Under the pieces are notes generated by a model. That model did no database searches. It was not told where the DNA came from and worked only from the letters and a program-made list of their open reading frames with translations. From Actinomycetes bacterium (GTDB lineage Bacteria > Actinomycetota > Acidimicrobiia > Acidimicrobiales > Acidimicrobiaceae), in the NCBI GenBank assembly GCA_021805205.1, contig JAJZFV010000037.1, positions 62,001-126,000 on the forward strand: a stretch of DNA of 64,000 nt. The letters are read 5' to 3'. Shown one piece after another: positions 34,585 to 44,513 of the stretch. The translations under genes were made by a program, and so were the position numbers. How positions within the stretch are numbered: position 1 is the first letter of the stretch; each line of letters starts with the position of its first letter.

Positions 34585-35445
34585 ATGAATCCCGACCATC
34601 TCACACTGATCACTGTAGCTGACACATATATTGAGAGTCGTTTGAGGCTGCTCGCTGATCTCCTGAGCACTCCGCTTCTCTCTAATGGGCCGCCTGAGAT
34701 CGTAACCCCTTGGATCTTTTTTCCAAATTCGTTCCCTCCGGCCCGTTACGGTGGCGACGGCCATGAGGTTATCGATGAACTGTCACTGGTTCCGCCCTCG
34801 ATAGCGGGTTATCGCATGTACGCCGGTGGTAAGTTGGAGCTTTTAACTAAGCTCTCCAATGGAGAGAGCTACTCCAAGGTTTCCAGGATAGATCGAGTAT
34901 CCTCCAAGATCGGTAAAAGCGGAGAACTTACCTTTGTCGATATCTTGCATGAGGTTTCAGATGACACCTCACGAGCCCTAGTTTTTAGGGATCTTCAAAA
35001 CTTGGTCTACGTTACCCAAAGAAGAGAACCGCGCCAGATAGTAGTTGCCGATACCCCCGCAAAGGGTCTCTTCGGCTTCAAAGGGTCGCAAGATATCTTG
35101 AGCGCCGAATTTGTAGCCGATGCCTCAATGCTCTTTCGGTACTCTGCCCTTACCTATAACGGCCACAAGATACATCTAGATCGAAACTACTGCCGCGAAG
35201 TAGAGTCGCTCCCAGGGCTAGTAGTACATGGTCCACTGCTTGCTACAGTTGGCGCAACTATCGTAAATCGGCTGTGCGGCGACGGTGAGCAGATCAAGGA
35301 GTTGTCATTTCGCCTTCACTCAACACTCTTTGAAGACGAGTTAGCCGAATTTTCAATTGAGCGGCAGAAGTTGAGCTTCAACGGTAGTGCTACAGCAAAC
35401 GGTGGCTTGATCATCACCTTTGAGGGTGAAATTGGAAGCCTCTAA
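34585..35445 (+). CDS. hot-dog fold dehydratase, HTD2/mesaconyl-CoA hydratase-like
   Basis: This 286-residue protein has the two-hot-dog layout of FAS1-like/HTD2 dehydratases. The C-terminal half carries SALTYNGHKIHLDRNY, the hydratase motif. A VHGPLLATVG helix follows. Family members hydrate or dehydrate enoyl/3-hydroxyacyl thioesters, including mesaconyl-CoA. The N-terminal half (about 40-150) contains FPNSFPP and no catalytic pair, as expected. A leaderless promoter precedes it. A DUF5522-like gene follows seven bases on, so the two probably form an operon. The acyl substrate cannot be decided. Confidence 0.85.
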   Translation: MNPDHLTLITVADTYIESRLRLLADLLSTPLLSNGPPEIVTPWIFFPNSFPPARYGGDGHEVIDELSLVPPSIAGYRMYAGGKLELLTKLSNGESYSKVSRIDRVSSKIGKSGELTFVDILHEVSDDTSRALVFRDLQNLVYVTQRREPRQIVVADTPAKGLFGFKGSQDILSAEFVADASMLFRYSALTYNGHKIHLDRNYCREVESLPGLVVHGPLLATVGATIVNRLCGDGEQIKELSFRLHSTLFEDELAEFSIERQKLSFNGSATANGGLIITFEGEIGSL

Positions 35446-35452
35446 TACTCAG

Positions 35453-35752
35453 ATGAACCATGGTTTTGACCAAATCCTAGATCAGATTGAGAAGGTCGGA
35501 GAGGATTTAGCGAAGACACAGGGTTACAGCCTCCCCATTCCAAGGGCATTTGTCCCTTCAGCAAAGCGATTTAATTACACCGACCCTAATGCTCAGGCGC
35601 GCCTCGAGCTCTACCTTGAGTCTTTGGAAGCAGGAAGTGACTTCTACTTCGATGTTCCCTCTGGGTTTTTAGTCATGACCGCTCTTAAACACATAAAGCG
35701 GGGCTTTTGTTGCAATAGTGGCTGTCGCCATTGCCCATACATTGAGCGATAG
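35453..35752 (+). CDS. DUF5522-like Cys-rich protein
   Basis: This 99-residue protein ends in CCNSGCRHCPY (Cys86, Cys87, Cys91, Cys94), the compact Cys-rich C-terminus of DUF5522-type proteins. Four cysteines could bind an Fe-S cluster or zinc, but no metal is established for the family. The middle contains SGFLVMTALKHIKRGF before the Cys box. The ATG at 35453 is chosen; the frame is open eleven codons further into the preceding gene. It likely follows in one operon with the hot-dog dehydratase. A possible role in fatty acid or Fe-S metabolism is inference only. Confidence 0.75.
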   Translation: MNHGFDQILDQIEKVGEDLAKTQGYSLPIPRAFVPSAKRFNYTDPNAQARLELYLESLEAGSDFYFDVPSGFLVMTALKHIKRGFCCNSGCRHCPYIER

Positions 35753-35805
35753 ATCTACTCTCGGCCCCTTGCTGTGGTCAATGTGACCGAGGGGTTGCCC
35801 GGCTT

Positions 35806-36723
35806 TTAGAAGATGTGCTCAAAGCCACTACGGCTGAGCTCGATTCCATCGGCTACAACATGGGGCGAACCATCTTCGATACGACCGAAGCGAATCGGTG
35901 GCGCTAGATCTCGTTGTACGAAGATTTCTACGATATCTAACGCCGGTGGCGCTGCGAAGATTAGTTCGTAGTCTTCGCCGCCGTAGAGGCAGTCATCAAG
36001 TGTTGCGCCATCTCTAATTGGAGGGTTTTCGATCACAACTCGAACGCCACTTCGATTTGCTATATGGCGTAAGTCTCCAACTAGTCCATCAGATAGATCG
36101 ATTGCGCACCTTACACCAGCTTCGCGGAGGCACCTACCCTCGTGGACCTTTGCCTTGGGGTTTAGATGAAACCACTCCATCTGGGGGTTTTGGTACTCCG
36201 GAGAGTTGAATGAACGAAGTCCTGCGCTTGAAGCACCCAAGGGGCCGGTGCTATAGAGAAGATCTCCCTCCCTGGCTCCACTTCGAAGTAGCAGATTCGA
36301 ATTTATTGGAGTTGTACCTATTGCGGTAGCGGTAATCGCCAGGGTCTCACCTTGGGAGAGGTTTCCACCGATCAACTCTGCACCATAACTTTGGGTTTCG
36401 TTTGCAATGGCGTCGATGAGCTCTCCGACGCTGAAGCGTTGGGGCGCAATTATGGATGAGAGAAGGTACCGTGGAGCGGCGCCCATCGCCGCCAAGTCGG
36501 AGAAGTTAACGGCTACTACCTTGCGAGCAATGTCGGCAACTGTAAAGTATCTTCGCTTGAAGTGGACACCTTCAATAGTTGCGTCGGTGGTGTAGCTGTA
36601 GTTTAGGGAGGAGTCGCCGGATACCACTGCGGCATCGTCTCCTATCCCAACTAGTAAGCTTCCATCACCCCGATGTCCAGCGATTATCCGCTTCTCCAGT
36701 AGCTCAAACTCTTTTTGTGACAT
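35806..36723 (-). CDS. thiL: thiamine-monophosphate kinase
   Basis: This 305-residue kinase phosphorylates thiamine monophosphate to the diphosphate cofactor. The N-terminal VGIGDDAAVV is the ThiL motif for ATP/Mg. DATIEGVHF and VNFSDLAAMGA follow. IDLSDGLVGDL and the C-terminal YGGEDYELIF complete the signature. Length is normal. The ATG has no strong ribosome-binding site. It is convergent with the DUF5522 gene across 53 bases and divergent from pckG across an AT-rich 142-base spacer. No thiamine riboswitch is seen. Confidence 0.95.
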   Translation of the reverse strand: MSQKEFELLEKRIIAGHRGDGSLLVGIGDDAAVVSGDSSLNYSYTTDATIEGVHFKRRYFTVADIARKVVAVNFSDLAAMGAAPRYLLSSIIAPQRFSVGELIDAIANETQSYGAELIGGNLSQGETLAITATAIGTTPINSNLLLRSGAREGDLLYSTGPLGASSAGLRSFNSPEYQNPQMEWFHLNPKAKVHEGRCLREAGVRCAIDLSDGLVGDLRHIANRSGVRVVIENPPIRDGATLDDCLYGGEDYELIFAAPPALDIVEIFVQRDLAPPIRFGRIEDGSPHVVADGIELSRSGFEHIF

Positions 36724-36865
36724 ATTTCATCTACATCTGCTCGGATTTATTGCCATTACCCTTTGCATTTTGTTGTTTCGCTTGTAATAATTATTAGTCA
36801 TCACTTTCTAGTAAAAAGTATCTGATACTTAGCGACGCACCGATTTCTAAGGGAAAGGATTGTAA

Positions 36866-38653
36866 ATGGAATATCCTACTTCGAATAAGAGGCTGATCGA
36901 TTGGGTGGACGAGATAGCTCAGCTGACTCGTCCATCGTCGATCTACTTTTGCGATGGTTCGAAGGAGGAGTTCGATCGACTAGCCCAACTTCTAGTCGAG
37001 AAGGGAACCTTTAGGAAACTATCTGACGTCAAGCGCCCTAACTCCTACTGGGCCCACTCCGATCCAAGGGACGTAGCTCGGGTCGAGGATCGTACTTTTA
37101 TCTGCTCAAGCAATGAGATCGACGCAGGCCCCACCAATAATTGGCGTGATCCGAGCGAGATGAAGCAGACTATGAGTGGCCTTTATGCGGGTTCGATGGA
37201 GGGGCGTACTATGTATGTGATTCCCTTCTCCATGGGTCCGTTAGGATCTCCATTTTCTAAGATCGGTATTCAGCTGACAGATTCGCCTTACGTGGTAACC
37301 AACATGCGTATCATGGCAAAGATGGGGACCAGCGTTCTGGAGCAACTAGGTGAAGACGGCGAATTTATACACTGCATCCACTCGGTTGGATCTCCTCTTG
37401 CCGAGGGACAAAGCGATGTAGCGTGGCCCTGCGATCCCGATAACATCTACATCTCTCACTTCCCAGAGACGCGTGAGATCTGGTCGTATGGTTCGGGATA
37501 CGGTGGAAATGCCCTCCTCGGAAAGAAGTGCCTAGCACTTAGGATTGCATCGGCTACCGCCCGTGATGAGGGTTGGCTAGCTGAGCACATGCTGCTTCTC
37601 AAGTTAACCTCACCCAAGGGCCAAGTCCACTATGTAACTGGTTCATTCCCGTCGGCATGTGGCAAGACCAATTTGGCGATGCTTGAGCCGTCGCTCGAGG
37701 GTTGGAAGGTAGAGACTCTCGGAGATGACATCTGCTGGCTCCGCTTAGGAGAGGATGGACGCCTCTATGGGGTGAATCCAGAGGCCGGATTCTTTGGCGT
37801 CGCACCAGGCACCTCATATGAGACCAACGCCAATGCAATGCGTACCATCACCCACGATACAATCTTCACCAACACTGCCCTCACTGAGGATGGAGACGTT
37901 TGGTGGGAGGGAATGGATGGAGAGCGTCCAGGCAATCTAACCGACTGGAGAGGTGAAAGCTATGATGCGACCTCAGGAAAGCCAGCCTCTCATCCCAATG
38001 CCAGATTTACAGTCTCCGCCGGACAGGCGCCTCAGATCGCAGCGGAGTGGCAGGATCCAGCTGGTGTTCCAATCTCGGCGATGTTATTTGGTGGCCGTCG
38101 CCGTTCGTTGGTGCCATTGGTTGCAGAGTCACGTGATTGGGACCATGGTGTCTTCTTGGGTTCAACTATGGCCTCTGAGACCACAGCTGCAGCGGTAGGT
38201 GCGGTGGGCAACCTTCGCCGTGACCCATTTGCAATGTTGCCATTCTGCGGATACAACATGGGAGACTACTTCGCACACTGGCTTAGCTTCGGTGAGAAGG
38301 AAAACGTCAACCTCCCCAAGATTTACATGGTCAACTGGTTCCGAAAGGATGCCAACAACCGATTCATTTGGCCCGGCTACGGCGAAAATGCTCGTGTTCT
38401 AGCTTGGATTGTGGCCCGCCTTGAGGGCGAGGCGGAAGGGGTTGAAGGTCCCTATGGCATAGTTCCAAAGGTGGAAGATATAGCAGACGATGACCTTGAA
38501 ATCGCAACTGAGAAGCTGTCAGAGCTCTTCCACGTAGATGGTTCAGAGTTGGCTGGCGAAGTTGATGCCATAGGTTCACACTTTGACACCTTTGGCGATA
38601 GATTGCCGGCGAAGCTTCTACGACAACTCGAGATCCTAAAGACCTACATCTAG
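36866..38653 (+). CDS. pckG: phosphoenolpyruvate carboxykinase (GTP)
   Basis: This 595-residue GTP-dependent enzyme interconverts oxaloacetate and PEP. The GTP-class P-loop is FPSACGKTN, which distinguishes it from the ATP-type. Other family blocks are [19 protein letters not shown] and the Trp-Phe-Arg-Lys segment WFRKD near residue 491. It controls gluconeogenesis or anaplerosis. A GGAAAGGA ribosome-binding site precedes the ATG. The 142-base upstream region is AT-rich and shared with divergent thiL. A 19-bp perfect hairpin lies about 180 bases after its stop. Confidence 0.97.
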   Translation: MEYPTSNKRLIDWVDEIAQLTRPSSIYFCDGSKEEFDRLAQLLVEKGTFRKLSDVKRPNSYWAHSDPRDVARVEDRTFICSSNEIDAGPTNNWRDPSEMKQTMSGLYAGSMEGRTMYVIPFSMGPLGSPFSKIGIQLTDSPYVVTNMRIMAKMGTSVLEQLGEDGEFIHCIHSVGSPLAEGQSDVAWPCDPDNIYISHFPETREIWSYGSGYGGNALLGKKCLALRIASATARDEGWLAEHMLLLKLTSPKGQVHYVTGSFPSACGKTNLAMLEPSLEGWKVETLGDDICWLRLGEDGRLYGVNPEAGFFGVAPGTSYETNANAMRTITHDTIFTNTALTEDGDVWWEGMDGERPGNLTDWRGESYDATSGKPASHPNARFTVSAGQAPQIAAEWQDPAGVPISAMLFGGRRRSLVPLVAESRDWDHGVFLGSTMASETTAAAVGAVGNLRRDPFAMLPFCGYNMGDYFAHWLSFGEKENVNLPKIYMVNWFRKDANNRFIWPGYGENARVLAWIVARLEGEAEGVEGPYGIVPKVEDIADDDLEIATEKLSELFHVDGSELAGEVDAIGSHFDTFGDRLPAKLLRQLEILKTYI

Positions 38654-38832
38654 GTAAAGCTGGTTTGACTCTCATCGATCTCTCCTCGTGTAACTAAGTG
38701 GATGGATCGATGCTGAGGTGTAGATCCAAATTTGAGTTTCTACTGCTAAGTGGTATCTAGCTAAACCCTCTCTCTGTAGCGCGCCGCTTTTGTATTTACG
38801 TTGGCAGGGACTCTACTTTTCTAAAACTTTGA

Positions 38833-38877
38833 AAGATAGCCACGTCACCGCGATCAATGCGGTGACGTGGCTATCTT
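38833..38877. terminator. 19-bp perfect inverted repeat, probable bidirectional terminator
   Basis: Positions 38833-38851 pair perfectly with 38859-38877 around a seven-base loop (GATCAAT). It stands between convergent pckG and hemH. On the minus strand the hairpin is followed by TCAAAGTTTT, a T-rich tail; on the plus strand by TCATCT. It probably stops transcription from both sides. Confidence 0.7.
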
Positions 38878-38941
38878 CATCTAGCAGGGCTTTGCCTGGG
38901 TTTAGCTCGATCAATCGGTGAGATCGGTGTTGGCTTTCCCT

Positions 38942-39955
38942 TTAATGGTGAGGGCGCTCGACCAGGCAGCACCTCTGACTGCAGGTCTCAAATGGCTCTC
39001 CAACCTCCTTGATCACTCTCTTTTCAAGTGAAGGGTCTATCTCCTCTTCGAGAAGATCTGCGATCATATCGATGAAAAGTGGCGAGGAGGATGGAGTCTT
39101 TACCCTTAGGTACTTTAGACCGAGGTTTGCGGCGTTTTCCTTTGCCAAGGTGTCAAGGTCGTATATCACCTCCATATGGTCGGAGATAAAGCCGACAGGT
39201 ACCGAGAGAACGCAGCTCTTACCGTCGAGACTTGCCATATGGTCGCTGATATCAGGTTCGAGCCATGGTTGATTGGGAGGACCAGATCTCGATTGATAGA
39301 CCTTTACTCTAGATATCTCTGTGCCAAAATGTTCCACTACCCTAGAGTGGATATAGGTTATAGCTTGATCTAACTGCTGGGTGTAGAAGCTAGCTTCAAC
39401 CATTGACAGCGGAACTGAGTGGGCGCTGTAGCAGATCTCTATTTGGTCTAGAGGTAACTCCAGCGAGGTGATTTTCTCGATTATGTCATCTATAAAGGGT
39501 TGAACAAAACCTCTTCTGTTATAGAAGTGAGGAAGTTTTTTAGCAGAAAGGTTCGATGGATGATCCTTGAGTGATCGAGCGACGTCCTCTCGGTACTGTC
39601 GGCATCCAGAATAAGAGGAGTAGGCAGAGGTGGCGAAGTAGTAGAAGCTGTCGTGTCCATCTGAGGCGATAGCTTTGACCGAATCTTCAACGTAGGGTTC
39701 CCAATTTCGATTACCAAAGTAAAGATCGACTAAAAGGCCGCGCTCAAAGAGCGCGGCCTTAAGTCTCTCGATTATATCGAGATTGATCTGGTTAATTGGG
39801 CTCTTGCCACCGAAGAGGTAGTAGTGCTTAGATACTTCGACGAGGCGCTCTTGTGGAATGTTGCGACCGCGGGTCACATTCTCCATGAAGGGCAAGATCT
39901 CGACTTCAGTATTTGGTCCACCAAAGGATAGATATAAGAGAGCGCATTTATTCAC
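38942..39955 (-). CDS. hemH: ferrochelatase (possibly coproporphyrin type)
   Basis: This 337-residue chelatase inserts Fe2+ into a porphyrin. The catalytic His179 lies in CYSAHS and Glu262 lies in DHMEVIYD. Cys118 (YSGCRQYRED) and three C-terminal cysteines (325, 329, 330) could form the [2Fe-2S] ligand set known in actinobacterial ferrochelatases, but the spacing differs from the classical one. In Actinomycetota the substrate is often coproporphyrin III rather than protoporphyrin IX. I cannot separate these here. The GTG start lies 14 bases after rpmB on the same strand, so the two are probably cotranscribed. Confidence 0.92.
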   Translation of the reverse strand: MNKCALLYLSFGGPNTEVEILPFMENVTRGRNIPQERLVEVSKHYYLFGGKSPINQINLDIIERLKAALFERGLLVDLYFGNRNWEPYVEDSVKAIASDGHDSFYYFATSAYSSYSGCRQYREDVARSLKDHPSNLSAKKLPHFYNRRGFVQPFIDDIIEKITSLELPLDQIEICYSAHSVPLSMVEASFYTQQLDQAITYIHSRVVEHFGTEISRVKVYQSRSGPPNQPWLEPDISDHMASLDGKSCVLSVPVGFISDHMEVIYDLDTLAKENAANLGLKYLRVKTPSSSPLFIDMIADLLEEEIDPSLEKRVIKEVGEPFETCSQRCCLVERPHH

Positions 39956-39969
39956 GCCCTCAATCTTAT

Positions 39970-40161
39970 CTACGCCGCCTTTGTTACTTTACCTGAACGG
40001 ATGCATGAGGTGCATACATTGATACGACGAGTGGATCCCGATACAACGGCGCGAACTCGTTGAATATTTGGGTTCCAACGACGCTTATTACGACGATGCG
40101 AGTGGCTAAGGGACATTCCGAAGTGTGGGCCCTTGCCGCAAACCTGACATACCGAAGCCAT
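39970..40161 (-). CDS. rpmB: 50S ribosomal protein L28 (zinc-binding form)
   Basis: This 63-residue ribosomal protein starts ASVCQVCGKGP and contains SHSHRRNKRRWNPN, both L28 hallmarks. It has the Cys-x2-Cys (Cys5, Cys8) and INVCTSCIRSGK pair of zinc-binding L28. It is the first gene before hemH and is divergent from the DAK2-recG unit, a gene order also seen in other bacteria (rpmB next to DAK2 and recG). Confidence 0.97.
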   Translation of the reverse strand: MASVCQVCGKGPHFGMSLSHSHRRNKRRWNPNIQRVRAVVSGSTRRINVCTSCIRSGKVTKAA

Positions 40162-40284
40162 ATTTTCTCCTGGCGTTACGATTCAACTCAAACAATTTAG
40201 CCATATCAGCATAGTTGGGTTATTGGCAAATCCCTCTTTATCTCCTATATTGTCTATATCTAGTTTCACAGAGTGGATTTACAA

Positions 40285-41964
40285 ATGGTTGCAAAGGGCG
40301 AGTTCCTCGTCTCGGTTCTAAAGCGTTACTATCGTTTCCTGGAGTCGTTTCGCGACCGCATTGATCGTTTGAACGTCTTTCCAGTTCCAGATGGCGACAC
40401 CGGAACTAATATGTTCTACACTGTTCGCTCTGCGGTTGAAGCCCTTTCCCACGTCGACTTCGATTCCTTGGTTGATGTTGATGCAACTCAAGCCAAAGCA
40501 ATCTCGAAAGGGGCTCTTCTTGGGGCTCGCGGAAACTCGGGCGTGATTCTTTCCCAGGTTATCGCCTCCTTTGCGACTGTTTTTGCCAGTGATGACCGTG
40601 ACTCAGAGGTAACTTCGCAAGACGTTGCTACCTTTTTGCATACAGCAAATGAGCGTGCTCGCAGCGCCGTCCTTCGTCCGGTCGAGGGAACAATACTTAC
40701 GGTTCTGCGCGATGTGGCCAAGGTGGCTGAGGCACTCGTTGATTTAGATATCTCTCTGTTTGTGGAAAAGATCTTCGATGAGTCGCAACGGTCACTAGAC
40801 GATACTCCCAAGTACCTAGAGGCGCTCGCCCGCGCTGATGTAGTTGATTCTGGAGGAGCTGGGTTCGTCCTCTTCGTCGCTTCCATGGCATATGCAATCA
40901 GCTCCACTAACTTTACTTGGGGCATCGACATCGCCTTCAACTTCGAGTCAAAGGTTCCCTCGACACATCTTTCGAGTGAATTTAGAGAGGAAGACCTCTC
41001 AGAGGAGGGCCCGCGCTACGAGGTGATGTTTATCCTTGAGTCCAATTCAGAGGTTCTCATCGACAACTTCAGAGAACTCTGGGCTTCTCTGGGTGACTCG
41101 ATTGTGGTCGTGGGTCAAGATGATACCTATAATTGTCATATTCACACCGATGAGATTGGGGCCTCGATCGAGGCCGGCATTCAAAGTGGGCAAGTCTCAA
41201 ATATACGCGTGACCGACCTGCACGAACAGGTGCGCGAAGAGCGTTGGGTTCTGGAGTCAAAGGGACAAGGATCTCCTGACCTTTATGGAGTAGAGGTCAA
41301 AGAGGTGCCCAAGACTTCGGTAGTTGCGGTTGCAAATGGCGACGGAGTTCGGCGGATCTTCAGATCACTTGGAGTGCATAGAATCATTCAGGGTGGTCAA
41401 AGCATGAATCCTTCAACCGATGAGATATTGAAGGCGATCGATGAGGCTCCTTCGAGTGACGTAATAGTCCTTCCCAACAACTCCAATGTCACGGCAGTAG
41501 CACAAATTGCGGCCGAGGTATCCAGTAAAAACGTACGGGTAATTCCGACTCGTGGCGTCGTTGAAGGCATGAGCGCACTTGTGTCGTTCGATCCAATGGT
41601 CGCTATCGATGAAAACTTTGAAGCGATGGAGGAGGGGGCTAGACACGTCGTCGTGGCTGAAGTTACACGCGCGGTGCGGGACTATCCCGATGCAATTGGA
41701 AAGATAAAAAGTGGGGATTACATTGGAATCACCATCGATGGAATCGTCGCTGTATCAGTGGACTTAACTGAGGTGATCATAGATACTATCGGCAAGCTTC
41801 TCACCGATGAATCAGAGATCGTGACCATAATCGAAGGGGAGGGTTCTACCCCCGCCATTTCGCGAGAGATAAGCGAATGGATGGTTATGAACTTTCCGGA
41901 GATAGAGGTTGAATTCCACCACGGTCAACAGCCCAACTACCCCTATTTGATTGGAATTGAATAA
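40285..41964 (+). CDS. DAK2 domain protein (FakA-like fatty acid kinase)
   Basis: This protein of about 559 residues has an N-terminal DAK2 kinase domain with PDGDTGTNM, then LGARGNSGVILSQ, both ATP-binding hallmarks. A middle domain and a C-terminal region with repeated ITIDGIVAVS-type strands follow, the three-part layout of FakA. FakA phosphorylates fatty acids bound to FakB for phospholipid synthesis. No FakB gene is visible here, but the downstream plsX/acpP genes fit that link. I prefer the ATG at 40285; a GTG four codons upstream is open. It is probably transcribed with or just ahead of recG, though a hairpin lies between them. Confidence 0.9.
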   Translation: MVAKGEFLVSVLKRYYRFLESFRDRIDRLNVFPVPDGDTGTNMFYTVRSAVEALSHVDFDSLVDVDATQAKAISKGALLGARGNSGVILSQVIASFATVFASDDRDSEVTSQDVATFLHTANERARSAVLRPVEGTILTVLRDVAKVAEALVDLDISLFVEKIFDESQRSLDDTPKYLEALARADVVDSGGAGFVLFVASMAYAISSTNFTWGIDIAFNFESKVPSTHLSSEFREEDLSEEGPRYEVMFILESNSEVLIDNFRELWASLGDSIVVVGQDDTYNCHIHTDEIGASIEAGIQSGQVSNIRVTDLHEQVREERWVLESKGQGSPDLYGVEVKEVPKTSVVAVANGDGVRRIFRSLGVHRIIQGGQSMNPSTDEILKAIDEAPSSDVIVLPNNSNVTAVAQIAAEVSSKNVRVIPTRGVVEGMSALVSFDPMVAIDENFEAMEEGARHVVVAEVTRAVRDYPDAIGKIKSGDYIGITIDGIVAVSVDLTEVIIDTIGKLLTDESEIVTIIEGEGSTPAISREISEWMVMNFPEIEVEFHHGQQPNYPYLIGIE

Positions 41965-42020
41965 GCGCTACTGAGTCGGATCGGCCCTTCCGGCGGTGAC
42001 GACCGAGGTGAGTTGGTTCC

Positions 42021-42043
42021 CAAAGGTTTATAGCCTTTGTTTT
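42021..42043 (+). terminator. terminator-like hairpin before recG
   Basis: CAAAGG (42021-42026) pairs with CCTTTG (42034-42039) around a seven-base loop and is followed by TTTT. The six-base stem is short, so it may only weaken read-through from the DAK2 gene into recG. Confidence 0.4.
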
Positions 42044-42048
42044 AGAAA

Positions 42049-42054
42049 TATAAT
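42049..42054 (+). promoter_or_regulatory. -10 element, probable leaderless recG promoter
   Basis: TATAAT at 42049-42054 ends six bases before the ATG at 42061. Transcription would begin at or next to that ATG, and no ribosome-binding site is present, so recG is probably translated from a leaderless mRNA. Confidence 0.5.
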
Positions 42055-42060
42055 GTGTAC

Positions 42061-44286
42061 ATGTGTTCGACTCTTCGACAACTAAGCCAATTGTCAGTTG
42101 ACTCTATCGACACGATCGCCAAGACAAAGCTTGAGTCGTTAAAGCGTGCAGGGTTCGAGTCGCTTCTCGACTTAGTCGAATACTTTCCCCGAAGGTACGT
42201 TGATCGCAGTAATCATATGACCATCGCCGAGGCACCACTTGCCCAAGAGGTCCTGGTAATTGCGACCATCACTGCGGTTGAGCCGCGATACCGGGCCAAG
42301 GGTAAAGAGGTGATTGATGTGGTAGTTAGTGATAGCAGTGCAAGGCTTCGACTCACATTCTTCAACCAACCTTGGCGTAAACATCAACTCAAGGTCGGGA
42401 CCGAGGCTGCAATCTTTGGCAAGATCGAGCGTTTTCGCAATACCTCTTCGATGGTAAATCCCTTAATCGACCTAGTCGGTGACAGGACCGGGCGAATCGT
42501 GCCGATATATCCTCACTCTGAACGATTTGACTTTAGGTCAGATGAGATGCCAAGATTTATCAGAGCTGCATTGGAGCGTGGTGGTGAGATCTGCGAGGCC
42601 CTCTCATCCACCTTGGCCGACCGGGAAGAGTTGCTCGATCGCAATAGCGCCTACCGCCTAATCCACTTTCCAGAGACGATGGAAGACGTCGAGACTGGTC
42701 GCCGTCGCCTCGCATTCGACGAACTACTCCGCCTTCAACTCAAATTGGTTAAATCAAAGTTGGAGATGGAGATGCAGCAGCGGGGGAAGGTGCACGACGT
42801 TACAGGGGTAGATCGTCTTAGCATCGTTGGGGGTAGATCAGTTAACTTTAATCCTTCTAGCTCTTTCCAACCAGACCTTGAGATGGATAGCACCGAGACG
42901 ATCGTGGAGCGATTCTTCCGAACCCTTTCGATTACCCCGACAACTGCTCAAGTTCGCACCATTGCTGAGATCGCACGGGATATGGCATCCAAGGTGCCTA
43001 TGCATCGACTACTTCAAGGAGATGTGGGGGCAGGCAAGACTCTGGTAGCAATATGTGCATCACTATTTGCGGTGCAATCGGGATATCAAGTCGCCATTCT
43101 TGCGCCGACTGAAGTCCTGGCAGAGCAGCACTTCCGTTCTATAGGAAGGATGATCGATGGTCTCGAAGTCGATGAAAAGCGAAGTGAATTGGTCTTTTTT
43201 GGTAAGCGGAGACCAGTTACTATCGACTTTTTGGCGGGAAAGGTTACAGCGGCTCGACGTAGAAGTCTGTTGGAGGCCCTAGGCAGCGGGGGAGTAGATA
43301 TCGTGGTTGGAACCCACGCTCTTCTCTCTGAAGGGGTCGACTTTGCCGATCTTGGCCTGATTGTAATCGACGAACAGCATCGGTTTGGGGTGGAGCAAAG
43401 AGCTCTCCTTCGAGAGCGCTTCTCCAGCGATAGTGAGCCTGATGTCTTGATTATGACCGCAACTCCCATCCCAAGAACTGCCGCTATGACCCTCTTTGGC
43501 GACCTGGACGTGAGTGTCTTGGACATTATGCCACCAGGGAGAAGTTCAATCGTTACCAAGTGGGCTCGCAACGATGATGAACTCCATCGATCATTTATCC
43601 GAATCGAACGTGAGGTAGCCGCGGGTAGACAGGCTTATATCGTATGTCCCCTAGTAGAGGAGTCAGAGAAGATCGCAGCTCGAAGCGCAACTGAAATCTA
43701 CGATGAGCTGCGCCACGGTCGATTGAAGGAACTTCGACTTGGGCTGATTCACGGACAGATGAGTCCCTCCGAAAAGGAGGCGGTTATGGAGGACTTTAGA
43801 GCAAGAAATATCGATGTCCTAGTTGCAACTACAGTTATCGAAGTCGGAGTTGATGTTCCTAATGCAACCGTGATGATGATAATGGATGCGGGGCGCTTTG
43901 GTATTGCTCAAATCCACCAGCTAAGGGGGCGCGTCGGTCGTGGTCAATACCAGTCTTATTGCTACTTGGTTGAGACCAAGGAAGAGCTTATGGCCGATAC
44001 CTCGGAGCGACTCGAGGCGATCTGCTCAACTACCAATGGCTTTGAATTGGCCGAGATGGACCTCAAGCTTCGAGGTAGCGGAACTATTACCGCATCGAAA
44101 CAAAAAGGGCGAAGTGACTTTCGTGTCGCATCGTTACTGAGAGATAAAGGATTACTGCTAAAGGCTCGCAAGATCGCCCTAGAGCTCCTCAAGAGCGATC
44201 TGGAGTTAAAGAGATATCCGCTTCTTAAACAAGAGGTGGAGGACTATCTAAGCGACGAGCGGGGCGACTTCGTCTTTAGGAATTAG
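42061..44286 (+). CDS. recG: ATP-dependent DNA helicase
   Basis: This 741-residue helicase rewinds stalled replication forks. An N-terminal wedge/OB region is followed by helicase motif I LLQGDVGAGKT. The DEQH box is in VIDEQHRFGVEQR, motif III is ATPIPRT and motif VI is QLRGRVGRG. The C-terminal TRG motif region (SDFRVASLL) is present. The ATG at 42061 is preferred over the GTG at 42055 because a TATAAT lies immediately upstream. The length is somewhat above the usual 680-700. A hairpin (44297-44335) follows the stop. Confidence 0.96.
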   Translation: MCSTLRQLSQLSVDSIDTIAKTKLESLKRAGFESLLDLVEYFPRRYVDRSNHMTIAEAPLAQEVLVIATITAVEPRYRAKGKEVIDVVVSDSSARLRLTFFNQPWRKHQLKVGTEAAIFGKIERFRNTSSMVNPLIDLVGDRTGRIVPIYPHSERFDFRSDEMPRFIRAALERGGEICEALSSTLADREELLDRNSAYRLIHFPETMEDVETGRRRLAFDELLRLQLKLVKSKLEMEMQQRGKVHDVTGVDRLSIVGGRSVNFNPSSSFQPDLEMDSTETIVERFFRTLSITPTTAQVRTIAEIARDMASKVPMHRLLQGDVGAGKTLVAICASLFAVQSGYQVAILAPTEVLAEQHFRSIGRMIDGLEVDEKRSELVFFGKRRPVTIDFLAGKVTAARRRSLLEALGSGGVDIVVGTHALLSEGVDFADLGLIVIDEQHRFGVEQRALLRERFSSDSEPDVLIMTATPIPRTAAMTLFGDLDVSVLDIMPPGRSSIVTKWARNDDELHRSFIRIEREVAAGRQAYIVCPLVEESEKIAARSATEIYDELRHGRLKELRLGLIHGQMSPSEKEAVMEDFRARNIDVLVATTVIEVGVDVPNATVMMIMDAGRFGIAQIHQLRGRVGRGQYQSYCYLVETKEELMADTSERLEAICSTTNGFELAEMDLKLRGSGTITASKQKGRSDFRVASLLRDKGLLLKARKIALELLKSDLELKRYPLLKQEVEDYLSDERGDFVFRN

Positions 44287-44296
44287 CAAGGACCTT

Positions 44297-44335
44297 GGTC
44301 AGCCTCCAAATCCCGGATCTGGAGGCTATTTGACC
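44297..44335 (+). terminator. hairpin after recG
   Basis: GGTCA plus GCCTCCA on the left pairs with TGGAGGC plus TGACC on the right, with a four-base bulge (TATT) on the right arm and an 11-base loop. No T-run follows, so a weak terminator or processing site is as likely as a true one. Confidence 0.45.
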
Positions 44336-44513
44336 TTACTTCGATACCTGCTCTATCGGGATTAAACAGGGTATTCTTTAGGAGTTTATGTGGTTGGAGG
44401 CGCCTTTTTCTTCGCTGATCACTTTTTGTGCTTTGTATGAGATTGAAGATATTGATTGCTAATCTTAATTACGAAGGCAGACCAACGAATTGATCTAGAA
44501 GACGGAGGTATGG

